From the NCBI GenBank assembly GCA_965661575.1, contig CBFIEJ010000017.1, positions 1-43,885 on the forward strand: DNA of 43,885 nt, given 5' to 3'. Each line of letters opens with the position of its first letter. Within the stretch, counting starts at the first letter, position 1. A program made the translations under genes and the position numbers. This DNA is from UA16 sp965661575 (lineage in GTDB: Bacteria > Bacteroidota > Bacteroidia > Flavobacteriales_D > Sanyastnellaceae). Below, piece by piece: positions 25,605 through 33,492 of this stretch. The notes beneath the pieces were generated by a model, which saw only the letters and a list, made by a program, of their open reading frames with translations, did not search any database and was not told the DNA's origin.

Positions 25605-27206
25605 ATGAACAAACCGCTCATTCGCATTGACAACTTGACCATCGCTTTCGGCGATCGTGAAGCCGTGCACAATGTTTCGTTTGAGATTGGAACTGCTGAA
25701 ACGGTCGCTCTCGTTGGTGAAAGTGGTTCCGGAAAAAGCATCACAGCCTCTGCGATGATGGGATTGCTGCCCCAACATGCTCGGGTCGCAACTGGACAAA
25801 TCATTCATCTGCCCAGTCAAACCACTTGGGTCGCCCCTCATCAATCTCCCACCTCTCCTCTCGGAAAAGGACTGAGCATGGTGTTTCAAGATCCCATGTC
25901 ATCGCTGAACCCCTCCATGCGAATCGGTTGGCAAGTCGCAGAGTCTTTGATCGTGCACCAGCACATGAGCAAAACTGCTGCCAAGGCAGAAGCCATTCAA
26001 TTGCTCGAGGAAGTGGAGCTGCCTGAACCTTCAGCACTGTTTGCACGATATCCCCACGAGCTCAGCGGCGGCCAAAAACAGCGTGTAATGATTGCGCTCG
26101 CCTTGGCGGCTAAACCAGATTTACTCATTGCCGATGAGCCCACCACTGCTTTGGATGTCACCGTACAAAATGCTGTGTTGATGCTGCTGAATCGACTCAA
26201 GGTGAGCCGGAATTTGGCCATTTTATTCATCACCCATGACCTGGATGTCGTTCGGGAAATTGCAGATTCGGTGCTGGTCATGCAGCATGGCAAGTTGGTG
26301 GAGCAAGGCGACGCAAAGACGGTCATGGATCATCCAAAGCACGAATACACTCAAGCGCTCATCGCCGCAAAGGATATTCCAACGAGGCCAATCAAAGCAA
26401 AAATTGGAAAGCCACTCGTGGTGGCTGCGCACGTAACCAAAAGCTATTCGCAGAAGAATAATTTTTGGGGAAGATCCGTCCGTCCATTCAAAGCCGTGGA
26501 TGACGTGAGCATCACGCTGCGCGCAGGTGAGCGCGTCGGTCTCATCGGAGAAAGTGGCAGCGGTAAATCGACCCTCGGAAGGGCACTCATCGGACTTACA
26601 GCCATGTCATCGGGCCAGGTGACCATTGATGACATTCCTGTGGAGTACAATCGTCCCACATCCATGAAGCGCATCCGCCGGGACGCACAACTGGTGTTTC
26701 AAGATCCATACAGTGCATTGAATCCAAAAATACCCGTGGGAACGGCCATTGCTGAGGTTTATGAACACTTGGGGATGGACGCCAAATCCGCTGCTGATCA
26801 AGCGGTGAGTTTGATCCAAGAGGTGGGGCTGAATGCCGAAGATGCCAAACGATATCCGGGTAATTTCAGTGGAGGTCAGCGTCAGCGATTGGTGATCGCT
26901 CGAGCCCTTGCAGTCGAACCGCGGTTTGTGGTTTTGGATGAGAGCGTTGCGGCCCTCGACGTACAAATTCAAAGGGATATTCTGGATTTGTTGGCTAAAA
27001 TCGGAGATGAACGAAACCTGACCTACCTCTTCATTAGTCATGATATTTCGGTCATTTCGTCGTTTTGCAACCGGTTACTCATCATGCACAATGGCCGCAT
27101 TGTCGAACAAGGTCACACCCAAGATATTTTGGCGCGTCCGGAAAATGCATACACCCGGGAATTATTGGCAAGCCGACCGGGAAAAATTCCGTTGACAACT
27201 GCCTAA
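25605..27206 (+). CDS. ABC transporter ATP-binding protein, two fused NBDs (Dpp/Opp type)
   Basis: 533-aa fusion of two peptide-transporter ATPases, like YejF/GsiA. NBD1: Walker A GESGSGKSITAS, signature LSGGQKQRV, Walker B LLIADEPTTALD. NBD2 from about residue 270: GESGSGKSTLG, FSGGQRQRL, VVLDESVAALD, where Ser replaces the usual Pro after DE. Q-loops (FQDPMSSLNP and FQDPYSALNP) are typical of the oligopeptide/nickel family. No permease or binding protein is in the window. It follows hppD by 8 nt, so co-transcription is likely, but a link to tyrosine or peptide uptake is inference. Confidence 0.93.
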   Translation: MNKPLIRIDNLTIAFGDREAVHNVSFEIGTAETVALVGESGSGKSITASAMMGLLPQHARVATGQIIHLPSQTTWVAPHQSPTSPLGKGLSMVFQDPMSSLNPSMRIGWQVAESLIVHQHMSKTAAKAEAIQLLEEVELPEPSALFARYPHELSGGQKQRVMIALALAAKPDLLIADEPTTALDVTVQNAVLMLLNRLKVSRNLAILFITHDLDVVREIADSVLVMQHGKLVEQGDAKTVMDHPKHEYTQALIAAKDIPTRPIKAKIGKPLVVAAHVTKSYSQKNNFWGRSVRPFKAVDDVSITLRAGERVGLIGESGSGKSTLGRALIGLTAMSSGQVTIDDIPVEYNRPTSMKRIRRDAQLVFQDPYSALNPKIPVGTAIAEVYEHLGMDAKSAADQAVSLIQEVGLNAEDAKRYPGNFSGGQRQRLVIARALAVEPRFVVLDESVAALDVQIQRDILDLLAKIGDERNLTYLFISHDISVISSFCNRLLIMHNGRIVEQGHTQDILARPENAYTRELLASRPGKIPLTTA

Positions 27207-27269
27207 AATTCGTCCCCTCTGAGCCCAGTCATTTTGTAGATTAGAGGTCTCAATGCACCTTCACTTCCC

Positions 27270-28052
27270 ATGTCTGATACGCTGATTCTACAAGATAAAT
27301 CCGATGGCATACTGACCATCACCATTCAGAGACCTCAAGCACTCAATGCCTTGAATGCCGAAGTCATAGCGGCTTTGGCTGATGCAGTCGATGGCGCACA
27401 AACCGATGACGAAGTGCAAACAATTGTTCTCACTGGAAGTGGGGACAAAGCTTTTGTAGCCGGTGCAGACATCAAAGAATTCGCCGATTTCTCCAGCAAA
27501 GAAGGAAAAGCCCTCGCCAAGCAAGGACAAGACAAGCTATTCAATCGGATCGAGCGCAGCACCAAACCCGTGATTGCTGCGGTCAACGGTTTTGCGTTAG
27601 GAGGCGGACTCGAATTGGCTCTGGCATGCCACATTCGCATCGCATCAGACAATGCCCGAATGGGATTGCCAGAAGTGTCGCTAGGGGTTATTCCCGGATA
27701 CGGAGGCACCCAGCGTTTGCCGCAAATCGTTGGCAAAGGAAAGGCCATGGAAATGATCTTATCCGCCAGAATGATCGGAGCCGAAGAAGCGGAATCTTGC
27801 GGTCTCGTCAATGCCGTAGTATCCCCGGAATCGCTCCTTGAAACAGCGAATAAAATGGCTCGTTCCATCATGAAGAATTCCCCCAAAGCCGTTTCAACAG
27901 CGATTCAAGCCGTACTGTCCGGCTATGAAGATGGGATCAATGGATTCGAGGCTGAAATCAATTGTTTTGGCGCGTCATTTGAAACCGAAGACTTCAAAGA
28001 AGGCACCCGGGCATTCATCGAGAAGCGGAAGCCAAAATTCTCTGGAAAATGA
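27270..28052 (+). CDS. Enoyl-CoA hydratase/isomerase family protein
   Basis: Crotonase-fold enzyme of 260 aa, the size of short-chain enoyl-CoA hydratases. Seen: CoA pocket AGADIKEFADF, oxyanion hole NGFALGGGLELALAC with the first catalytic Glu (GGLELAL), and the second Glu in GLPEVSLGVIPGYGGTQRL. Both Glu present supports true hydratase activity. The start at 27270 is 63 nt after the ABC gene; the stop overlaps the dut ATG by 4 nt. Substrate unknown: beta-oxidation or a 3-hydroxybutyryl-CoA route are both possible. Confidence 0.93.
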   Translation: MSDTLILQDKSDGILTITIQRPQALNALNAEVIAALADAVDGAQTDDEVQTIVLTGSGDKAFVAGADIKEFADFSSKEGKALAKQGQDKLFNRIERSTKPVIAAVNGFALGGGLELALACHIRIASDNARMGLPEVSLGVIPGYGGTQRLPQIVGKGKAMEMILSARMIGAEEAESCGLVNAVVSPESLLETANKMARSIMKNSPKAVSTAIQAVLSGYEDGINGFEAEINCFGASFETEDFKEGTRAFIEKRKPKFSGK

Positions 28053-28495
28053 ACGAACTCGCCAACGTCTTCATCCGCAACCGCTCGGGCCACCCCTTGC
28101 CGGAATATGCGACAATCGCCAGCGCTGGCCTGGATGTCCGCGCCAAACTCGAGCAACCGATGGTCTTGCAGCCAGGCGAATGGAAATTGATTCCTACTGG
28201 ACTCTTTGTCGCCCTGCCCCTTGGAACGGAACTCCAGGTGCGGCCGCGCAGTGGTTTGGCTTTTAAGCATGGGATTACAGTGTTGAATTCCCCAGGAACA
28301 ATCGATGCAGACTACCGCGGCGAAATTGGCGTTTTGCTCATCAACCATGGCGCCAAGCCATTTACCATTGAACATGGCGAACGAATTGCACAACTCGTAT
28401 TGGCACGCTACGAGCAAATCAACTGGAAAGAAACTGAGAATTTACCCTCATCTGATCGCGGAACCGGTGGTTTTGGAAGCACAGGAACGCGATAA
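28049..28495 (+). CDS. dut: Deoxyuridine 5'-triphosphate nucleotidohydrolase
   Basis: Trimeric dUTPase that clears dUTP and supplies dUMP; 148 aa. All five family motifs are present: AGLDVRAK, RPRSGLAFKHG, GTIDADYRGEIGVLLINHG, RIAQLVLARYE and the C-terminal DRGTGGFGSTG that closes over the active site. ATGA overlap with the hydratase gene and 9 nt to the nucleotidylyltransferase gene indicate one transcript. Confidence 0.97.
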   Translation: MNELANVFIRNRSGHPLPEYATIASAGLDVRAKLEQPMVLQPGEWKLIPTGLFVALPLGTELQVRPRSGLAFKHGITVLNSPGTIDADYRGEIGVLLINHGAKPFTIEHGERIAQLVLARYEQINWKETENLPSSDRGTGGFGSTGTR

Positions 28496-28504
28496 CATCA
28501 ACCC

Positions 28505-29503
28505 ATGAACATCATCATTCCCATGGCCGGACGCGGCAGCCGCCTCCGCCCGCATACCCTCACCGTCCCGAAACCGTTGGTGCCTGTTGGCGGAAAGCCA
28601 ATTGTCGAAAGACTGGCAGAAGATATCGTTGCAATGAGCTCCGAAAAAGTGGAGGAAATCGCCTTCGTCATTGGTGACTTTGGAGCCGAAACCGAACAAC
28701 AACTGTTGGAAATCGCCGAACGTCTTGGAGCCAAAGGGCACATTTGTCATCAGGACGAACCTCTTGGCACAGCTCACGCCATTCTTTGTGGTCAGCAATG
28801 CCTCGAAGGCCCTGTAGTTGTGGCCTTTGCAGACACCTTGTTCCGAGCAGATTTCACCATCGACCCCACAGCTGACGGAGTCTTGTTCGTGAAGCAAGTC
28901 GACAATCCCAGTGCCTTTGGAGTGGTCGTAACAGACGAACGCGGAGCCATCACCGAATACGTCGAAAAGCCCGAGGCATTCGTCAGTGATCTGGCCATGA
29001 TTGGCATCTACGCCTTTCAAGATGGAGCAAGACTCAAGGCTGAATTGCAACGACTCATTGATGAAGACATCATCAAAGGAGGTGAATACCAGTTGCCCGA
29101 TGCATTGCGCAACATGACGCAAGCAGGCTTGCGGTTTGAGCCAGGCACTGTAGAGGAATGGATGGACTGTGGGAACAAAGAGGCGACCGTTGAAACCAAT
29201 CAGCGCATCCTGGAATTGACCCAACAAGAGCTGACCATGCCAGAGGACGCAGTCGTCGAAAACAGCCTCATCTTGCAACCTTGTCATATCGCAGCTGGCG
29301 CGGTCATACGGCATTCTGTCATTGGGCCGCATGTCAGTATCGGAGCTGGCACGGTCATTGAAGATTCAAGGATCAGCAATTCTCTGATTCAAACGAACAC
29401 CCGGATTCAGAATAAGGTCATGAGCGGATCGATGATCGGCAACCACGCAACCATTGCGGGAAAAGCCGAGAACGTTAGCCTTGGAGATTACAATACCATT
29501 TGA
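28505..29503 (+). CDS. Sugar-1-phosphate nucleotidylyltransferase with left-handed beta-helix tail
   Basis: 332-aa NDP-sugar pyrophosphorylase. N-terminal Rossmann-like domain with PMAGRGSRLRPHTLTVPKPLVPVG (activating loop and Lys), PLGTAHAILC, FADTLF (metal Asp), and the EYVEKPE Lys. Residues 235-330 are hexapeptide (left-handed beta-helix) repeats, for example VIRHSVIGPHVSIGAGTVIEDS, as in GlmU/RmlA-long enzymes. Likely supplies an activated sugar for surface polysaccharide; exact sugar and nucleotide are not readable. In Bacteroidota this gene commonly lies next to dut and the TPR/DUF4292/M23 genes, as here. Confidence 0.92.
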   Translation: MNIIIPMAGRGSRLRPHTLTVPKPLVPVGGKPIVERLAEDIVAMSSEKVEEIAFVIGDFGAETEQQLLEIAERLGAKGHICHQDEPLGTAHAILCGQQCLEGPVVVAFADTLFRADFTIDPTADGVLFVKQVDNPSAFGVVVTDERGAITEYVEKPEAFVSDLAMIGIYAFQDGARLKAELQRLIDEDIIKGGEYQLPDALRNMTQAGLRFEPGTVEEWMDCGNKEATVETNQRILELTQQELTMPEDAVVENSLILQPCHIAAGAVIRHSVIGPHVSIGAGTVIEDSRISNSLIQTNTRIQNKVMSGSMIGNHATIAGKAENVSLGDYNTI

Positions 29504-29534
29504 TCCGTAACAGACTGCGCGCCATATCCAAATC

Positions 29535-31301
29535 ATGAAAGGTCTTCATTCCATCTGTGCCCCCCGGCCTGTGTTGCATCAAATTGCGGCTACGAGTTTT
29601 GTGGTGGTTCTTTTGACACTCACAGGGTGCCGAAGTGGAGTGGATTTAAGTGCCCTTCCGACCTATCCGGAAAACTTTCAACGCACCTATTTCGACGCGC
29701 AAAATCATTTGTTCAAGGGAGATTTAGATCTCGCCTACACCGGATTTCTTTCGTGCTTGGAGTTGCAGCCCGAAGAAGCCGCTCTGCGGTTTGATCTTGC
29801 CAAGATTGATTTGCAACTCGAACGCCACGAAGCCGCTTTAAGCCATCTAGACATTGCCTGTGATGTGGATGATGAAAATCGCTGGTACAGAGAATATCGA
29901 GCGAAAGCCGCTTTGTCTTTGCTTCTTTTTGAGGACGCACTGGAAGACTTGATGTTTGTGCAAAAACAACGCCCCGGAGACCTCGATTGGACTTTAGAAT
30001 GGTCGTTGCTGCTGGCAGATGCAGGGGGGGCAGATGAAGCTTTGCAACTTTGTGAGCACTATGAATTGCTTGCACCAGGGGATCCTGATATCCTGCTTCA
30101 AAAGCTCTACTTCCATGAATTGCTTGATCAATACGAGGAAATCTACGCCGCATTGCAAACAGCGGTGGCTAAACACCCAGATGTGCCCGAATTCAAAATG
30201 CAATGGGCGCAAATGCTTCAGGCTACAGGTCAATCAGAACAAGCCTTTCAAGTCCTCAAATCATTGGCTAGCATAGACCCCTCGAACGGGCTTGTGCAAC
30301 TCGAATTGGCTCAGTTGTTTACCCAATTCGATGAGCTAGAAAAGGCGCAAAACGCGCTTCGAAATGCCTTTGCCTCCGAAGAAGTTTACCCCGAGGAGAA
30401 GCATGAAATACTGGTGCAGTACCTCCAGATCATTGCGCTTGCAACAGCCAATCAGGAAATCTCATTGGACAGTGACGTCCATGTCGCCTTGACAGAACTC
30501 CTGGACATCGCATTGAACATGCATCCGAACCATGACCCCATACTCATGGTCGCCGCTGATTTCGAACAATCCGCAGGCAACGAAGCTGAGGCACAGCAGT
30601 ACTTGATTCGGGCTGTGAAAGCGAATCCAGGGAATCGCCTCGCGTGGTCAAATCTCATTGCGCTCGATGCAAATCTGGGTCAGATTGAGAAAATGGCGCA
30701 ACACGCCGTCGATGCAATGGAACGGTTTCCCTTGGACATTGAGTTTGCCTTGATGACAGGAATGGCGCATTTGGACCTGAAAGATTATCCCACCACCATC
30801 GACGCGCTCGAGCGCGGTCTGGGTTTGCTCGACGACGACGCAGCCCTTGAGGCAAGGGTTGCTGCGATGCTCGGAGATGCGCTGCACGCAATAGGAGAAG
30901 ATGAACGAGCTGCGGAAGCCTACGAACAGAGCTTGGCAAGTGATCCCGACAATCCCATGGTCTTGAACAACCATGCCTACTACCTTGCCCTCTCCGGTAA
31001 AAGCCTCGAGCGTGCCTTGGAATGCAGCAGCCGTGCGTTGAAATTGAATCCTTCAAGTGCCAACCTTATGGACACTCACGCTTGGGTGCTTTTCAAATTG
31101 AATCGCTTTCCAGAAGCAATGGATTACATCACACAAGCGCTCATCCATGCAGAAAAATTGGGTCCTGCGTTCTTGGAGCACGATGGAGATATTCGATCGG
31201 CCATGGGCGACAATGAAGGTGCCGTCAATTCCTGGAAAAAAGCACTTGAACTGGGCGGTGACGCAAAATCACTCAATCCCAAAATCACAGGCAACAGATG
31301 A
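29535..31301 (+). CDS. TPR-repeat lipoprotein
   Basis: 588-aa predicted outer-membrane or periplasmic lipoprotein; signal with Cys32 (LTLTGCRSG). The remainder is about 13-15 tetratricopeptide repeats from residue 48 onwards, with textbook copies such as ALHAIGEDERAAEAYEQSLA and NHAYYLALSGKSLERALECS near the C-terminus. TPRs imply a protein-protein scaffold. Overlaps the DUF4292 gene by 4 nt, so the two are probably made together; both may belong to an envelope assembly system. Confidence 0.92.
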   Translation: MKGLHSICAPRPVLHQIAATSFVVVLLTLTGCRSGVDLSALPTYPENFQRTYFDAQNHLFKGDLDLAYTGFLSCLELQPEEAALRFDLAKIDLQLERHEAALSHLDIACDVDDENRWYREYRAKAALSLLLFEDALEDLMFVQKQRPGDLDWTLEWSLLLADAGGADEALQLCEHYELLAPGDPDILLQKLYFHELLDQYEEIYAALQTAVAKHPDVPEFKMQWAQMLQATGQSEQAFQVLKSLASIDPSNGLVQLELAQLFTQFDELEKAQNALRNAFASEEVYPEEKHEILVQYLQIIALATANQEISLDSDVHVALTELLDIALNMHPNHDPILMVAADFEQSAGNEAEAQQYLIRAVKANPGNRLAWSNLIALDANLGQIEKMAQHAVDAMERFPLDIEFALMTGMAHLDLKDYPTTIDALERGLGLLDDDAALEARVAAMLGDALHAIGEDERAAEAYEQSLASDPDNPMVLNNHAYYLALSGKSLERALECSSRALKLNPSSANLMDTHAWVLFKLNRFPEAMDYITQALIHAEKLGPAFLEHDGDIRSAMGDNEGAVNSWKKALELGGDAKSLNPKITGNR

Positions 31302-32221
31302 CCTTTGATTTCCGTCATATCGTTCTTCACCTGTTTCTTTGCATTGGTTTGGTTGCCACTCTATCGAGTTGCTCAAATGAAAGACGATTGGCCAAAGGAA
31401 AGCCACTGAGAAACTTGAATGCCAACCAAGTCTTGACCAATTTCGAAGAGGCGGAATGTCAATGGGAATGGATTGGAATGAAAATCAATGTCGCTGTGGA
31501 TTCCCCCGAGGGCAGTCAATCTTTCAAAGCCACTGTGCGCATGGCCAAAGACAGTGCGATTTGGATGAGCATCTCCCCTGCCCTGGGGGTAGAAGTCGCG
31601 CGCATCCTACTCTCACCGGACTCCGTTCAGTTTTTCAGCAAGATCCCTGGCAACAAGTTCTATTACACAGGCAATTATGATGCCTTGGGCGATTGGGCAG
31701 ACAGTCCACTCGATTTCGAAGATGTACAAGCCATCCTCGGAGGTAAACCAATGGCATTGGATCCTGAAAACGGCAAGTACATCGCACGCACCGATGATCA
31801 ACGATATGCACTGGTCGGCAAGTACAAAAGACAAGTGAAACGAGTCATTGGGATCAATGATAATGATCTAGCTCCGGAAGATTCATTGAACATTCAACTG
31901 CCCACCCGACGCTATGAGCGCCTTCGAAATCGTGCAAACGACGAAGATTTGCTGATCCAACGGCATTGGTTTGATGGGCTAACGTTTGATCCGTTGCAGG
32001 ATCAATTCAACGACCTTTACTACCAGCGCTCTTTGACTCTGAATCGCTCCAAATTTGAGGCGACCGATCATGGCCGGTTCCCCCGCACTTTTGAAGTGTT
32101 AATCCAGACCACAGAAGGCGATTTACAGCTGGAGTGGGACATATCGCGCATTCGGTTCGGCCGGGCCTATGACTTCCCGTTTACCATCCCCGAAAACTAT
32201 GAGCAACGCACGGGATTTTAA
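31298..32221 (+). CDS. DUF4292 lipoprotein
   Basis: 307-aa lipoprotein, Cys25 (TLSSCSNE). From residue 40 it follows the DUF4292 layout: NLNANQVLTNFEEA, KMINVAV-type beta strands, RMAKDSAIWMSISPALGVEVARILLSPDSV, then KFYYTGNYDAL. This resembles the LolA/LolB-like hydrophobic cup fold assigned to related families, so lipid or lipoprotein handling is possible but unproven. Its stop lies 23 nt inside the EnvC-like gene, in a cluster conserved in Bacteroidota. Confidence 0.88.
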   Translation: MTFDFRHIVLHLFLCIGLVATLSSCSNERRLAKGKPLRNLNANQVLTNFEEAECQWEWIGMKINVAVDSPEGSQSFKATVRMAKDSAIWMSISPALGVEVARILLSPDSVQFFSKIPGNKFYYTGNYDALGDWADSPLDFEDVQAILGGKPMALDPENGKYIARTDDQRYALVGKYKRQVKRVIGINDNDLAPEDSLNIQLPTRRYERLRNRANDEDLLIQRHWFDGLTFDPLQDQFNDLYYQRSLTLNRSKFEATDHGRFPRTFEVLIQTTEGDLQLEWDISRIRFGRAYDFPFTIPENYEQRTGF

Positions 32222-33440
32222 ACTGCACCCTTGCCTAGCCGTTGGAAGACTGCCGGTATTCTTACTCGCGGGTCTGCTCTGGTCGAGCACACTTTGCGCT
32301 CAAAGCAAAGCGGCTCTTCAAGCACAGCGGGATGCCCTTGAAAAAAAGCTCGCAACAACGGAACGTCTGCTCAGCGAAGCGGCCTCCAATAAAAATGATG
32401 CGCTCGTATCGCTGCGACTCATCGACAAACGCATGGCTCTGAGGGAGCAGCTCATTCGCCATCACCGGGCAGAGATTCGGTCCATTGAGCGGTCGATGAC
32501 GAGCACGGATAGTGAGATCCGTACCCTCGAAGGTCACATCGCCGCTCTCAAAGATGAATACGCGCGCATGATTCAAGCCGCGCATAAACAATCGTTAGCC
32601 CAAAATCCTTGGCTGTATCTCTTCTCTGCTGCAGATTTCACTCAGGCCTCCATTCGCTTCCGCATGCTCCAGTCTTATAGCTCATTGCGTAAGGAACATG
32701 TCGCCCAAATCGAATCTGCACAAGTCCATCTGTCGGACAATCGGAACAACCTTGTCAATGAAAAATCCTCAATGGAAATCGCCTTGAGTGATGTCCGAAA
32801 CGAACGCAATGCCCTCGCCAAAGACCGAGAAAAACGATCGGAAATCGTACAAGATTTGAAGGGAAGAGAATCCACCTTGCGCGCTGAAGTCAAAAAATCC
32901 AAAGCAGAGCAAAAACGACTCAACGCATCCATCCGAAAAATCATAGAATCAGAGCTGGCTGCAGAACGTGCGAGTTCCGAAGGTGAATTTGCCCTTACAC
33001 CTGAAGGGAAAATCGTCTCTGCTGCCTTTGAAAGCAACCGAGCTTCGCTGCCATGGCCCGTGCTCAGGGGGGTCATCACTGGGAAATTCGGAAAGCAATC
33101 CCATCCCACTCTACCCGGCATCACATTTGAGAACAATGGCATCGACATCAGCACAGAAAAGACAAGCTCGGTACTGGCAATTTTTGCTGGAAGTGTGTCC
33201 AGTGTGTTTCCCATACCCGGGGCTGGGCAGACAGTGATCCTCTCACACGGAGCATTCCGCACAGTTTACAGCAACTTAGAGGGGGTCCAACTGAAAAAGG
33301 GAGACCGCATCGAAGCGCGTGAAAAAATCGGTTCAGTTCGCCCCAACAACAACCAAAACGTCCTTCATTTTGAAGTTTGGAAAGTGACCGGAAATTCACA
33401 AACCCCGCAAAACCCCTCGACATGGTTGGTCAAACTTTAA
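32199..33440 (+). CDS. EnvC-like murein hydrolase activator (degenerate LytM domain)
   Basis: 413-aa secreted protein: signal peptide ending SSTLCAQ, a long coiled coil at 36-270, and a C-terminal LytM/M23 fold beginning SLPWPVLRGVITGKFG. The zinc and catalytic residues of active M23 peptidases are replaced: NNGID where HxxxD is expected, YSNL for YxHL, and VLHFE for HxHFE. This matches EnvC, which activates amidases and does not cut itself; I therefore reject the usual label of metallopeptidase. The ATG at 32199 overlaps the DUF4292 gene by 23 nt; an ATG at 32169 is also in frame but less signal-like. Probable role: cell separation at division. Confidence 0.9.
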   Translation: MSNARDFKLHPCLAVGRLPVFLLAGLLWSSTLCAQSKAALQAQRDALEKKLATTERLLSEAASNKNDALVSLRLIDKRMALREQLIRHHRAEIRSIERSMTSTDSEIRTLEGHIAALKDEYARMIQAAHKQSLAQNPWLYLFSAADFTQASIRFRMLQSYSSLRKEHVAQIESAQVHLSDNRNNLVNEKSSMEIALSDVRNERNALAKDREKRSEIVQDLKGRESTLRAEVKKSKAEQKRLNASIRKIIESELAAERASSEGEFALTPEGKIVSAAFESNRASLPWPVLRGVITGKFGKQSHPTLPGITFENNGIDISTEKTSSVLAIFAGSVSSVFPIPGAGQTVILSHGAFRTVYSNLEGVQLKKGDRIEAREKIGSVRPNNNQNVLHFEVWKVTGNSQTPQNPSTWLVKL

Positions 33441-33457
33441 TTCACTCGTTTAGGGGA

Positions 33458-33488
33458 TTGAACGGGCATTCCCTGCTCCCGAATTTTG
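33458..33488 (+). promoter_or_regulatory. Promoter of feoB, likely leaderless
   Basis: TTG at 33458-33460, a 20-nt spacer, then GAATTTTG at 33481-33488 (7 of 8 to TAnnTTTG). The box ends 4 nt before the GTG start at 33493. I see no obvious Fur-like palindrome around it. Confidence 0.5.
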
Positions 33489-33492
33489 CATC

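Noticed and set aside
32199..33440. Active M23 zinc metallopeptidase
   Set aside because: All three zinc/catalytic His positions are replaced; EnvC-like activator fits better.
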